Of a stretch of DNA of 64,000 bases, positions 1 to 8,140 are shown in pieces. Source of the DNA: Novosphingobium kaempferiae (GTDB lineage Bacteria; Pseudomonadota; Alphaproteobacteria; Sphingomonadales; Sphingomonadaceae); assembly GCF_021227995.1 (NCBI RefSeq), contig NZ_CP089301.1:3534001-3598000 (forward strand), in the 5' to 3' direction. The notes below the pieces were generated by a model. The model saw nothing but the letters and a program-made list of their open reading frames with translations, had not been told where the DNA came from and ran no database searches. The translations under genes and the position numbers were made by a program. Every line of letters starts with the position of its first letter. Positions within the stretch are counted from its first letter, which is position 1.

Positions 1-422
1 TCGCCGATCTTCGCGCCCTCGGCGGCGAAGATCACGTCGCACAGCAGCGCCAGCGTCGCGCCGAGGCCGACCGCGTGGCCGTTCATCCGGCACACCACCG
101 GCTTGTCGATGTCGAGCAGGGTGGAGACGATGCGCTTGGCGACGCGCGCCTCGTGGTCGAACAGGTGCGGATTGCGGGCATTGTTCTCGATGTGGTCGAG
201 GTCGCCCCCGGCCGAGAACGCGCGGCCCGCGCCGGTCAGGACGATGACGTCGGAGCCGGTGTCGCCCTGCGCGAACCACAGCGCCTCGGCCAGATCGTCG
301 TGCAGCGCGAGGTTCACCGCGTTCAGCGCATCGGGGCGGTTCAGCGTGATGCGCAGCAGCCGTCCCTCGCGGGCCATCGCGATCGTGCCGAGCACGGGCA
401 GATCAGGCGCATTGTCGGTCAT
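1..422 (-). CDS. Enoyl-CoA hydratase/isomerase (crotonase family), C-terminus cut by window edge
   Basis: This is the N-terminal 140 or so residues of a crotonase-fold protein; the rest lies beyond base 1. The start ATG (420-422) follows a good GGAAGAGGAGA ribosome-binding site. The reading shows the family features in order: an RITLNRPDALNAV segment near residue 25, an oxyanion-hole loop GAGRAFSAGGDL near residue 65, and NGHAVGLGATLALLCDV near residue 115. Members hydrate or isomerise enoyl-CoA in beta-oxidation-type pathways in the cytoplasm. It is divergent from the flavoprotein at 614, so the 190-bp gap probably holds both promoters. Family is sure, substrate unknown. Confidence 0.9.
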   Translation of the reverse strand, partial: MTDNAPDLPVLGTIAMAREGRLLRITLNRPDALNAVNLALHDDLAEALWFAQGDTGSDVIVLTGAGRAFSAGGDLDHIENNARNPHLFDHEARVAKRIVSTLLDIDKPVVCRMNGHAVGLGATLALLCDVIFAAEGAKIG

Positions 423-613
423 CGCGGTGGGTCTCCTCTTCCAACCTTCGTCATAGGCGCGCGGTCGCGTCCGGCCAGCGCAAAACGTGCGTGGCGGGCA
501 ACCCTTCGCTCCGGCGAAACCTGCGGGCGCTTCGTTGCCAAACCGGGCGAAGTCCGATCTACCGGACTGAACGCATGCGCAGCAGCGCGGCACGGTGGAG
601 AGGAAGCAGCCCG

Positions 614-2305
614 ATGACGCAGTTCGACGAGACTTTCGACTGGGTGGTCGTGGGCAGCGGGGCGGGTTCGATGGCCTCGGCGCTGCTCATGAAGCAGGCG
701 GGCAAGTCGGTCGTCATCCTCGAAAAGGCCGAATGGGTCGGCGGCACTACCTGCAAGTCGGGCGGCGTCATGTGGATCCCCAACAACCGCTTCATGGACC
801 CCGGCGAGGACAGTCTGGAGCAGGCCTGCCGCTACCTCGACGCGGTGGTGCCCGACGGCGAGGATTCGCCCGGCACCAGCCCCGCGCGGCGTCGCACCTA
901 CGCGGTGGAAGCGCCGAAGATGCTGGACTTCATCGTCGGGCAGGGGGTCCGGATGGAGCGCGGGTCGACCTTCTGGCCGGACTACTACGACGAGCTTCCC
1001 GGCGGCATGAAGACCAGCCGCACCGTCACCGCAGTGCCCTTCGACAAGAACGAGCTGGGCAGGGAATGGGCGCCCAAGCTGCGCAAGGGCTTCCTCGAAG
1101 TTCCCGCCAAGCTGGACGACGGGATGAAGCTGCCCTTCATGAAGCATTCGTGGGCGATCAAGCGCAGCTTCATGAAGATCGCGTTCCGGCTGGTGCTGGG
1201 CAAGCTGACCGGCAAGCACTGGGTCACGGCGGGCGCGGCGCTGCAGGGGCGGATGCTCAAGGCGGTGCTGGAGAAGGACGCGGCGGACATCCGCATCAAC
1301 TCTGCGGTCGAGGAAGTGGTGATGGACGGGGACAAGGCTGCCGGCGTCGTCACCACGCGCGACGGCAAACCATGGCGCATCGGCGCGCGGCTGGGCATCC
1401 TGATGAACGCGGGCGGCTTCTCGATGAACCAGGCCATGCGCGACCGCTACATGCCGGGCACGCAGTCGAAGTGGTCCAACGGGATCGAGACCGACACCGG
1501 CGACATGCACCGCGAACTTGAGAGCAAGGGCGCGGCGCTGGCGCAGATGGACCAGATGGTCGGCTTCCAGATGACCGAGGCGCCCGGCTGGGACACCGAT
1601 TACGTCAAGCCCGGCACCCAGAGCACCACGGCCAAGCCCCACGCGATCCAGGTCGACCAGTCGGGCCTGCGCTACATGAACGAGGGCGGCTCCTACGAGG
1701 AGTTCTGCGAGACGATGCTGGTGCGCAACCGCACCGTCCCCGCCGTGCCGAGCTGGGCAATCCTAGACCAGCAGTACATGGACGAATACGCCGTCGCCGG
1801 TAAGGGCATGGCGAAGAAGAACATGGCAAAGTGGCTCGAATCCGGCTGGATGCGCCGCGCCGACACCGTGGGCGCGCTGGCGCAGGAGATCGGCGTGCCG
1901 CCCGGCGCGCTCGAAACCACCGTCGCGCGCTGGAACGGCTTCGTGCGCGGCGGCAGGGATGAGGACTTCCACAGGGGCGAGCGCGCCTACGACAACTTCC
2001 TCGGCGATCCCTTCTTCAAGGATGGCCCGAACCAGACCATGGGTACGATAGAGAAGGGCCCGTTCTACGCCTTCCCGGTCTATCCCGGCGACGTCGGCAC
2101 TTACGGCGGCGTGGTGTGCGACAGCGATTCCCGCGTGCTGCGCGCGGACGGCTCGGCGATCGAGGGGCTCTATGCCTGCGGCGTCACCACGGCATCGCCG
2201 ATGGGCCGCGTCTATCCGGGCGCGGGGGCAAGCGTCGGGCCTTCGATGACCTTCGGCTGGATCGCGGCGAAGCACGCGGCGGGGCTGGGCAATCAGCTCG
2301 CCTGA
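614..2305 (+). CDS. FAD-dependent oxidoreductase, 3-ketosteroid delta1-dehydrogenase-like
   Basis: A 563-residue flavoprotein of the FAD_binding_2 (fumarate reductase/KstD) family. The dinucleotide-binding motif VVGSGAGSMASA lies near residues 11-22 and is followed by an acidic residue and VGGTTCKSGGVMW, the usual flavin-contacting loop. The C-terminus has the conserved VYPGDVGTYGG stretch and a PGAGASVGPSMTFGWIAA FAD-closing segment. Related enzymes desaturate a ring next to a ketone, as in steroid ring A. The frame opens at 491, but ATG 614 after GAGAGGAAGCAG sits at the start of the conserved domain. A paralogue lies at 8141. The steroid substrate is inferred from family and neighbours. 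Confidence 0.85.
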   Translation: MTQFDETFDWVVVGSGAGSMASALLMKQAGKSVVILEKAEWVGGTTCKSGGVMWIPNNRFMDPGEDSLEQACRYLDAVVPDGEDSPGTSPARRRTYAVEAPKMLDFIVGQGVRMERGSTFWPDYYDELPGGMKTSRTVTAVPFDKNELGREWAPKLRKGFLEVPAKLDDGMKLPFMKHSWAIKRSFMKIAFRLVLGKLTGKHWVTAGAALQGRMLKAVLEKDAADIRINSAVEEVVMDGDKAAGVVTTRDGKPWRIGARLGILMNAGGFSMNQAMRDRYMPGTQSKWSNGIETDTGDMHRELESKGAALAQMDQMVGFQMTEAPGWDTDYVKPGTQSTTAKPHAIQVDQSGLRYMNEGGSYEEFCETMLVRNRTVPAVPSWAILDQQYMDEYAVAGKGMAKKNMAKWLESGWMRRADTVGALAQEIGVPPGALETTVARWNGFVRGGRDEDFHRGERAYDNFLGDPFFKDGPNQTMGTIEKGPFYAFPVYPGDVGTYGGVVCDSDSRVLRADGSAIEGLYACGVTTASPMGRVYPGAGASVGPSMTFGWIAAKHAAGLGNQLA

Positions 2306-2694
2306 GCCTGCCGCAGCGGGGGCTCGCAGAGCGCGATTCCCGCTCATCCGTAGCTGACTCCGCTTCTTCAAAGCTCATCCGGGCACGCGCCGGAGATCGA
2401 ACTGCATTCGGGGTCCGAGTAGCAGGCTACCGAAGAGGTTGCTGGGATGAGCTTGCGCGCAGTCGCCATTCATGGCGATCTTTTCCAGCTTCTCCAACGC
2501 GTTGAGCACGACTCCCGATGATCGCCGCCTTCGCGCGACATGGGTATTTTCCCCAAGGTTATTTATCGTCGGCATATGTCCCGAAACGGGACGTGCTCCA
2601 GTGAATCCTATCAATAAACTCGAATAACAACAATTGTGAATGGCGAATCGTGGTCTGTGAAGGTTCACTGTGATTCAGCAAAGAGGGGTTAGAA
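2306..2694. other. 389-bp intergenic region with lower GC before the solo LuxR gene
   Basis: No convincing gene lies here. The second half (about 2530-2690) is clearly more AT-rich than its surroundings, which suits a promoter or acquired DNA. It holds a perfect 15-bp palindrome (2578-2592). A minus-strand frame crosses the region but has no family resemblance that I recognise. Confidence 0.5.
2578..2592. promoter_or_regulatory. Perfect palindrome GTCCCGAAACGGGAC, candidate operator
   Basis: Six-base arms GTCCCG and CGGGAC flank AAA, about 100 bp upstream of the start codon of the solo LuxR-type gene in an AT-rich stretch. Position and symmetry suit a dimeric regulator site. No regulator can be assigned from the sequence. 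Confidence 0.4.
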
Positions 2695-2916
2695 ATGTTT
2701 GGAAACAATACTGGAGACAACATCGTCGTCTTGACAGGTCGAGAGACCGAAGTCCTCCGTCTTGTAGCTGACGGGTTCTCCGCCAAGGAGGCCGCCATCA
2801 AGCTGAAGATCGCACCGTGTACGGTCGAGCGTCATGTCGAGAACGTGCGCCTCAAGACCCGCACGCGGAACCGCGCGCACATGATCGCGCAGATCCTGCA
2901 GGATAACCTGATCTGA
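2695..2916 (+). CDS. Solo LuxR/GerE-type helix-turn-helix protein, 73 residues
   Basis: The product is almost nothing but a GerE DNA-binding domain: LTGRETEVLRLVADGFSAKE (residues 13-32) is the first helices, and IAPCTVERHVENVRLK the recognition helix region. There is no receiver, PAS or autoinducer domain. The start is supported by AAAGAGGGG eight bases upstream. It probably acts as a DNA-binding transcription factor without its own sensor, working by abundance or through a partner. It lies 240 bp before the E1 alpha gene on the same strand, with hairpins in between, so co-transcription is uncertain. Confidence 0.85.
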   Translation: MFGNNTGDNIVVLTGRETEVLRLVADGFSAKEAAIKLKIAPCTVERHVENVRLKTRTRNRAHMIAQILQDNLI

Positions 2917-2922
2917 AATCCC

Positions 2923-2952
2923 GTGCCGAGGGCGGCGGATCGCCCACGGCAC
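2923..2952. terminator. Strong hairpin just after the solo LuxR gene
   Basis: Twelve-base arms (GTGCCGAGGGCG and CGCCCACGGCAC, one mismatch) begin six bases after the stop codon. There is no T-run, so it could be a 3' stabilising stem, a Rho-assisted stop or a site for a regulator. Confidence 0.4.
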
Positions 2953-2984
2953 CCACGAACAAGTCCGACTGTCGGATGACCATG

Positions 2985-3018
2985 CGGCCGGGGGGCAATC
3001 TCCGGCCGTTCGGCTTTT
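2985..3018 (+). terminator. Candidate intrinsic terminator between LuxR gene and E1 genes
   Basis: Arms CGGCCGG (2985-2991) and CCGGCCG (3002-3008) with a 10-base loop are followed by TTCGGCTTTTC on the plus strand. It would separate the solo LuxR gene from the E1 operon, or attenuate it. The T-tract is interrupted. Confidence 0.45.
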
Positions 3019-3156
3019 CAGGGCAGGGTGCGCCTGCCTTGATACCCACACCGATGACGATACCGCAGGGGCGGTTCGCTCTCTCTTGCCAGTGGGGCAT
3101 GGCCTGAACCAATGTTCAGCCATCCCAGCAGCCACGAGCTGTCCGAGAGAGGAACC

Positions 3157-4170
3157 ATGAGCGACACGCTAACCAACCGGGCCACCCCCGACGCCGCCAC
3201 GCAGCTCGACATTTATCGGCGCATGATCCGCATCGAGCGCAACGACGACCTCACCCGCCAGCAGATCCGCCGTGGGCGCATCACCGCGCCGTACTATTCG
3301 GCGCGCGGGCAGGAGTGCATCCCCTCTGCCATCTCGGTGCTGCTGAACGACGACGACAAGATCTGCACGATCTATCGCGGCATTCACGACATGGTCGCCA
3401 AGGACATGCCGCTGCGCCCGCTCTGGGCCGAGATCTGCGGCCGCGTCGACGGCACCTGCAAGGGCAAGGGCGGGCCGATGCACCTCACGCACCCGGAAAC
3501 CGGCGTCATGGTGACGACGGGCATCGTCGGCTCCTCCATGCCGATCGCCAACGGCTTCGGCTGGGCGGCGCTGCTCGACGGCACCAAGCAGGTCACGGTC
3601 GCCTACTTCGGCGACGGCGCCAGCAACATCGGCGCCTTCCACGAAGCGCTGAACCTGGCCTCCGTCTGGAAGCTGCCGGTGATCTTCGTGTGCCAGAACA
3701 ACGGTTTCGCCGAGCATACCCGGTACGAGAACGGCACTTCGGTGGACCTCATCGCCAAGCGCGCGGCGGGCTACGGCATGCCGGGCTACACCGTGGACGG
3801 CAACGATCCGCTCGACGTCTACGCCCATGCCCACGCCGCGATCGAGCGCGCCCGTGCCGGTGAAGGCCCGACCCTGCTGGAGTGCAAGACCTTCCGCTTC
3901 ATGGGCCACGTCTTCGGCGACAACGACGCCTACATGACCAAGGAAGAGAAGGCCGCCGCAATCGAGGCCGATCCGCTGCCGCGCTTCCGCCAGAAGCTGA
4001 TCGACGACGGCGTCGCATCTGCCGAGGACCTCGATGCGCTGACCGCGAGGATCGAGGCCGAAGTGAACGACGCCATCGACTTCGCCATGGCCTGCGAATT
4101 CCCGTCCGACGACGAACTGCGCCGCGACGTCTTTGCCGAGGAGATTGCGGCCAAGGAGATTTATGCATGA
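3157..4170 (+). CDS. Thiamine-diphosphate-dependent 2-oxoacid/acetoin dehydrogenase E1, alpha subunit
   Basis: A 337-residue E1 alpha. The thiamine diphosphate motif starts GDGASN at residue 152 and ends QNNG about 30 residues later, the classical spacing. E1 decarboxylates a 2-oxoacid (or cleaves acetoin) and passes the acyl group to an E2 lipoyl enzyme. The start chosen is ATG 3157 after GAGAGAGGAACC; an upstream in-frame ATG at 3112 has no comparable site. The stop overlaps the start of the beta gene (ATGA at 4167-4170), so the two are translationally coupled. No E2 or E3 gene is in the window, so substrate and partner are open. Confidence 0.9.
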   Translation: MSDTLTNRATPDAATQLDIYRRMIRIERNDDLTRQQIRRGRITAPYYSARGQECIPSAISVLLNDDDKICTIYRGIHDMVAKDMPLRPLWAEICGRVDGTCKGKGGPMHLTHPETGVMVTTGIVGSSMPIANGFGWAALLDGTKQVTVAYFGDGASNIGAFHEALNLASVWKLPVIFVCQNNGFAEHTRYENGTSVDLIAKRAAGYGMPGYTVDGNDPLDVYAHAHAAIERARAGEGPTLLECKTFRFMGHVFGDNDAYMTKEEKAAAIEADPLPRFRQKLIDDGVASAEDLDALTARIEAEVNDAIDFAMACEFPSDDELRRDVFAEEIAAKEIYA

Positions 4171-5189
4171 GCACCGATACGTTGGAAGCCCCCGTCATCG
4201 AGACGGTGAAGATGAACGGCCTGCAGGCCATCAACGCCGCGCTGTTCGAGGCGATGGAGGCCGATCCCAAGGTTCTCGTGCTGGGCGAGGACATCGCCGA
4301 CAACGAGGGCGGCGGCGTCGTCGGCGTGACGCGCGGGCTGTCCTCCAAGTTCGGCACCCTGCGCGTGCGCTCCACCCCGATCTCCGAACAGGCGATCATG
4401 GGCGCGGCGATCGGCGCGGCGATGGCGGGCTACAAGCCGGTGGCCGAGATCATGCTGATGAACTTCACGACCGTGGCCATGGACATGATCGTGAACCACG
4501 CGGCCAAGCTGCGCTTCATGTCGGGCGGGCAGAGCCAGGTGCCGCTGGTGATCCGCACGCTTACGGGCGCGGGCAACCAGACGGCGGGTCAGCACGCCGA
4601 CTTCTACGAGGCGTGGTTCGCGCATACCGCAGGCATCAAGGTGGTGATCCCCTGGACCCCGGCGGACATGAAGGGCCTCTACCTCTCGGCGATCCAGGAT
4701 CCCGATCCGGTCATCATCATCGAAAGCGGCAAGACCCTGTTCGTGCCGATGGACGTGCCGGTGAACCAGGGGCCGATCCCGCTGGGCAAGGCGAACGTGG
4801 TGATGCCGGGCACCGACCTCACCATCGTCTCCTACGGGCAGATGATGTTCACGGTGATGCAGGCGGTCGAGGAACTGACGGCGGCGGGCGTCTCGGTCGA
4901 AGTGGTGGACCTGCGCACGATCTCGCCGTGGGACAAGGAGACGGTGCTGACCTCTGCGGAGAAGACCGGCCGCCTGCTCGTCGTCCACGAAGCGGGCCGC
5001 AACTTCGGCCCCGGCGCCGAAATCGCAGCAACTGCGCAGGAAGCGCTGTTCGGCAAACTCAAGGCCCCGGTGGGCCGCCTCGGCGCACCGTATTGCGCGG
5101 TGCCCTTCGCGAAGAAGCTGGAAGACGCCTATCTGGTGCAGCCGCCCGAGATCGTGGCCGAAGCGAAGCGTCTGGCGGCGATGGGGTAA
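4167..5189 (+). CDS. 2-oxoacid/acetoin dehydrogenase E1, beta subunit
   Basis: A 340-residue transketolase-like E1 beta, coupled to the alpha gene by a four-base overlap. The cofactor-activating glutamate region reads LGEDIADNEGGG near residue 37, and the C-terminal half carries the transketolase C-domain (LTIVSYGQM, VDLRTISPWD, VVHEAGR). With the alpha subunit it forms the alpha2beta2 E1. The FGTLRVRSTPISEQ segment fits acetoin or branched-chain-type rather than homodimeric pyruvate E1. The gene is followed by two intergenic repeat elements, not by an E2 gene. Confidence 0.9.
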   Translation: MSTDTLEAPVIETVKMNGLQAINAALFEAMEADPKVLVLGEDIADNEGGGVVGVTRGLSSKFGTLRVRSTPISEQAIMGAAIGAAMAGYKPVAEIMLMNFTTVAMDMIVNHAAKLRFMSGGQSQVPLVIRTLTGAGNQTAGQHADFYEAWFAHTAGIKVVIPWTPADMKGLYLSAIQDPDPVIIIESGKTLFVPMDVPVNQGPIPLGKANVVMPGTDLTIVSYGQMMFTVMQAVEELTAAGVSVEVVDLRTISPWDKETVLTSAEKTGRLLVVHEAGRNFGPGAEIAATAQEALFGKLKAPVGRLGAPYCAVPFAKKLEDAYLVQPPEIVAEAKRLAAMG

Positions 5190-5209
5190 GCCTTTCGCGG
5201 TGAAAACGG

Positions 5210-5240
5210 CGTCGTCCCGGACTTGCTCCGGGACCGCTGG
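5210..5240. repeat. Short GC-rich hairpin repeat, CGTCGTCCCGG family
   Basis: The GTCCCGGA...TCCGGGAC dyad recurs in this window at 22427-22460 and, with changes, at 30601-30629. All three copies are intergenic. It looks like a dispersed short palindromic repeat. Confidence 0.6.
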
Positions 5241-5308
5241 CCGTCTTTAGGCGGGGGCTTACGGCGGGGCTTGTCGAAGCCCCCGTCGCAAACGCATTTC
5301 CCGCCTCA

Positions 5309-5393
5309 CCTTTCGTCATTGCGAGCGCAGCGAAGCAATCCTGAGCGGTGCGAGCCGCCTTGGATTGCTTCGCTGCGCTCGCAATGACGAAGG
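5309..5393. repeat. REP-like long palindrome, copy 1
   Basis: Two roughly 30-base arms, TCGTCATTGCGAGCGCAGCG plus AAGCAATCC and their reverse complement, flank about 20 variable bases. The same element occurs at 17666, 18551, 22529 and 26725. It lies at a convergent junction (E1 beta and acyl-CoA dehydrogenase), where it could fold into a stable stem and stop transcription from both sides. Confidence 0.85.
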
Positions 5394-5409
5394 GTTATGG
5401 GAGAGGGCT

Positions 5410-6420
5410 TTATGAAACCTCCAGCGCCTCTCGCCCGGTACGCTCGTTCCACAGGTCGGACGATCCGCATAGCTGGAGGTTCAGCATGGCGCGCTTCATG
5501 AAGCGGTGGATCGGGTGCTCGTCGGTGAGACCGATGCCGCCATGAAGCTGGATCGCCTCTTCGGTGACATAGGCGAAGACTTCCGCCGCCAGCGTCTTGG
5601 CCGCGCCGCACTGGGTCAGCGTCGCTTCGGGATCGCGCACGCGGTTCCACAACAGCGCTTCGGCGGCGGCGATGCGGATCTTCATGTCGGCGGCCCGATG
5701 CTTGAGCGCCTGGAACATGGCGATGGGCCGGTCGAACTGGCGGCGCACCTTCATGTACTCCACCGTCATGTCGAGCGCCGCGTTCGCCGCGCCGAGGCAG
5801 TCGGCGGCGATGGCGAGGTGCGCCTCGGGGGCCAGCGCATCGTGCAGCGCCTGCGCGCCCGCCTCGTCGGTGAGCATGAGGTCGGGGTCGGGCGTGTAGC
5901 CGTCCAGCACAAGGTCGAACAGGCGGCGGCTGGTGTCCCAGATCGGTCGTTCGACCACCGAGACGCCCGGCGCGTCGGTGGGGATGAGCGCGTAGCCGTC
6001 CGGCAGCTTTGCTACCACCGCCACCGCCATGTCGGCGTCGAATACGCCCCCCACGGTGCCGCTCAGTGTGCCCTTGGTGCCGTTCAGTACACTCGCGGGC
6101 AGCATGTGCAGCGGCGCATATTCACCGCCCGCCAGCCGCTCCAGCCAGTCGCTTCGGGCCGGGATCGTGCTCGCCAGAACGGCCTGCAGGCCCAGTTGCG
6201 CGGGGATCAGGGGCGTCGTTGCCAGCACGCGGCCCATCTCGAAATGGATCGCGGCGGAAGCCTCCCGGTCGAGGCCGAGCCCGCCGTCCTCCTCCGGCAG
6301 ACGCACCATCAGCCAGCCCATTTCCGCCACCAGCCGCCAGCTCTCGTCACGCCCCGGAGAGAGCGAATCCGCGGGAAACGCCTTCTGCGCTGCGTCGGTC
6401 AGTTCGTTGAGTTCGATCAT
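5410..6420 (-). CDS. Acyl-CoA dehydrogenase, short subunit of a pair
   Basis: A 336-residue acyl-CoA dehydrogenase-fold protein, shorter and more diverged than its upstream partner. It retains the C-terminal helical domain (VRRQFDRPIAMFQALKHRAADMK near residue 230 and LHGGIGLTDEHPIHRF near 295). Only one base separates its start from the stop of the 6422-7603 gene. Tandem unequal dehydrogenases such as this form alpha2beta2 heterotetramers in steroid side-chain degradation (FadE26/27 and FadE28/29 of mycobacteria). Here the heteromer is inferred from gene arrangement. Confidence 0.85.
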   Translation of the reverse strand: MIELNELTDAAQKAFPADSLSPGRDESWRLVAEMGWLMVRLPEEDGGLGLDREASAAIHFEMGRVLATTPLIPAQLGLQAVLASTIPARSDWLERLAGGEYAPLHMLPASVLNGTKGTLSGTVGGVFDADMAVAVVAKLPDGYALIPTDAPGVSVVERPIWDTSRRLFDLVLDGYTPDPDLMLTDEAGAQALHDALAPEAHLAIAADCLGAANAALDMTVEYMKVRRQFDRPIAMFQALKHRAADMKIRIAAAEALLWNRVRDPEATLTQCGAAKTLAAEVFAYVTEEAIQLHGGIGLTDEHPIHRFMKRAMLNLQLCGSSDLWNERTGREALEVS

Positions 6421-6421
6421 C

Positions 6422-7603
6422 TCAGGCCACCCACGCCCTGGGTTCGCGCGGCATGTCGAGCATGCGTTCGGCGATGATGTTGCGCTGTACTTCCTCGCTC
6501 CCCCCGGCGATGGTCCAGGCGTAGGAATTCATGAAATCCGCCATCCAGTTGCCGGTATTGAGATCGCCGAAAGTGATCGGCGCGATGTACTGCTCGGCGA
6601 TTCCGCCCAGCCGCAGGCCCAGCTTCGCGTAGGCCCGCAGGGCGCGGCTGTAGCTGTTCTTGACGATCGAGGCGTCGCCGATCCGCTCGATCCCCCGGAT
6701 GCGGTTGTCGAGGAACTGGTCGGCGATGGCGCAGACAGCATCGACCTGCGTCACGAGTTCGCCGAAATCGCGCAGAATTCCGCGGTCCTCCTCGTGCCCA
6801 TGCTCGCGGATCAGCGCGGCCACGCGGGAGAGGGCACCGCGCATCCGATAGGACAGTTCCATCAGCGTCAGCCCGCGTTCGGAGGCCAGCGTCGCCTGCG
6901 CCACGGCCCAGCCCTTGCCTTCCTCGCCGACGCGCTCGGAGACGGGAATCTCCACGTTGTCGAGGAAAATCTCGGCGAACTCCTCGTCGCCCTGGATCTG
7001 GTGGATCGGCCGGACCGAGACGCCGGGCGTCTTCATGTCCATCAGCAGGTAGGTGATGCCCGCCTGCTTGGGGCCGTCGGACGCGGTGCGCACTAGCAGC
7101 AGGCACTTGTCGGCGAACTGGGCCATCGTCGACCAGACCTTCTGTCCGTTTACGACGTAGACGTCACCCTTCCGCTCGGCCCGGGTCTTGATCGCGGCGA
7201 GGTCCGACCCCGCGCCGGGCTCGGAGAAGCCCTGGCACCAGGTTTCGCCTTCGAGGATGCGGGGGAGGTACTGCGCCCGCTGCTCGTCGCTCGCGCATTC
7301 GTGCAGCGTGGCGAAGGCGTGGTAGGTCGACACGAAGGAGAGCAGCAGGCGCGGGCAATCGGCCTTCGCCAGTTCCTCGTAGATCACCTTCTGCTCGGCC
7401 AGCGACCGCCCGCCGCCGGGGAACGAGGCGGGCCAGTGCGGGATCGCATAGCCTGCCTTCACCAGTCTGCCGAACCAGTCGCGCTGGGTACGCACGAAGT
7501 CGTCCTGCGTGCGGCTCGCGTCGCGCCAGCCGGTCGGCGCCTCGGCGGCAAGGAAGGCGCGCACTTCGCTGCGCAGCGCTTCGAGATCGGGCTTGTCGGT
7601 CAT
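6422..7603 (-). CDS. Acyl-CoA dehydrogenase, long subunit of a pair
   Basis: A full-length 393-residue acyl-CoA dehydrogenase. Conserved parts are CQGFSEPGAGSDLAAI (FAD/substrate loop, near 120), VNGQKVWSTMAQFAD, and the C-terminal GGSEEVQRNIIAERML. The YEGT catalytic glutamate of medium-chain enzymes is replaced by a glycine, so the base, if present, should be on an earlier helix as in FadE-type enzymes. The frame can open with TTG at 7615, but ATG 7603 with upstream GGACGGTGG is preferred. It follows the Rieske ferredoxin gene by 69 bp on the same strand. Predicted role is alpha,beta-desaturation of an acyl-CoA. Confidence 0.88.
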   Translation of the reverse strand: MTDKPDLEALRSEVRAFLAAEAPTGWRDASRTQDDFVRTQRDWFGRLVKAGYAIPHWPASFPGGGRSLAEQKVIYEELAKADCPRLLLSFVSTYHAFATLHECASDEQRAQYLPRILEGETWCQGFSEPGAGSDLAAIKTRAERKGDVYVVNGQKVWSTMAQFADKCLLLVRTASDGPKQAGITYLLMDMKTPGVSVRPIHQIQGDEEFAEIFLDNVEIPVSERVGEEGKGWAVAQATLASERGLTLMELSYRMRGALSRVAALIREHGHEEDRGILRDFGELVTQVDAVCAIADQFLDNRIRGIERIGDASIVKNSYSRALRAYAKLGLRLGGIAEQYIAPITFGDLNTGNWMADFMNSYAWTIAGGSEEVQRNIIAERMLDMPREPRAWVA

Positions 7604-7672
7604 GCCACCGTCCAAGCACGGCCAGCCGCGGCGCGTCCAGAATGGGCGGTACGCGCGGGCGATATCGCGGTG

Positions 7673-7987
7673 CTAGACGGCGACCTCGATCACATCCCCC
7701 TCGATCCGCACTTCATACGTCTCGATCGGCATCGAGGCGGGCGGGTTCATCGGATTGCCGGTTTCGAGGTCGAAGCGCGCGCCGTGGACCGGGCACGATA
7801 TCCAACCCGCGCGCACGCGGCCGCATTCGAGCGTTTCGTAGGCGTGGCTGCACAAGTTGCGTACCGCGAAGACGCGGTCCTTCGCGCCGACGAGGATCAC
7901 GCTGACCCCGTTCACCTCGACCACTTTCTTGCCGCCCTGTGGAACTTCTTCCAGCCTGGCGACCGCGACGAATGCCTTCTCGCTCAT
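7673..7987 (-). CDS. Rieske-type [2Fe-2S] ferredoxin
   Basis: A 104-residue stand-alone Rieske protein. Cluster ligands are visible as C46-x-H48 and C65-x2-H68, the exact CxH...CxxH pattern. Small Rieske ferredoxins carry electrons to ring-hydroxylating or other oxygenases. The start ATG 7987 follows AAAGGG. It is the first gene of a minus-strand unit with the two acyl-CoA dehydrogenases and is divergent from the flavoprotein at 8141. No oxygenase or ferredoxin reductase lies nearby, so its partner must be elsewhere. Confidence 0.92.
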   Translation of the reverse strand: MSEKAFVAVARLEEVPQGGKKVVEVNGVSVILVGAKDRVFAVRNLCSHAYETLECGRVRAGWISCPVHGARFDLETGNPMNPPASMPIETYEVRIEGDVIEVAV

Positions 7988-8140
7988 CGTACCCTTTCGC
8001 ATCTCTCCACCCGGGTCTGCTTCGGCGCGCGCCATGGCGCAAGGGCTGGAGCAGAACCAAGCAACCCGCAGTACCCCGGCGGTCATTTCCAGAGCAAGCC
8101 GCGCCCGCGATAACACCCGAAAACCTCCGGGAGAGAACGG

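Noticed and set aside
2375..2668. 97-codon minus-strand frame before the solo LuxR gene
   Set aside because: Its C-terminal half looks slightly ordered, but I recognise no family and see no ribosome-binding site. It could be a gene remnant, but that cannot be supported.
5309..5393. CRISPR-like or phage attachment interpretation of the repeated palindromes
   Set aside because: Copies are isolated, kilobases apart, with symmetrical arms and no regularly spaced array or integrase gene.
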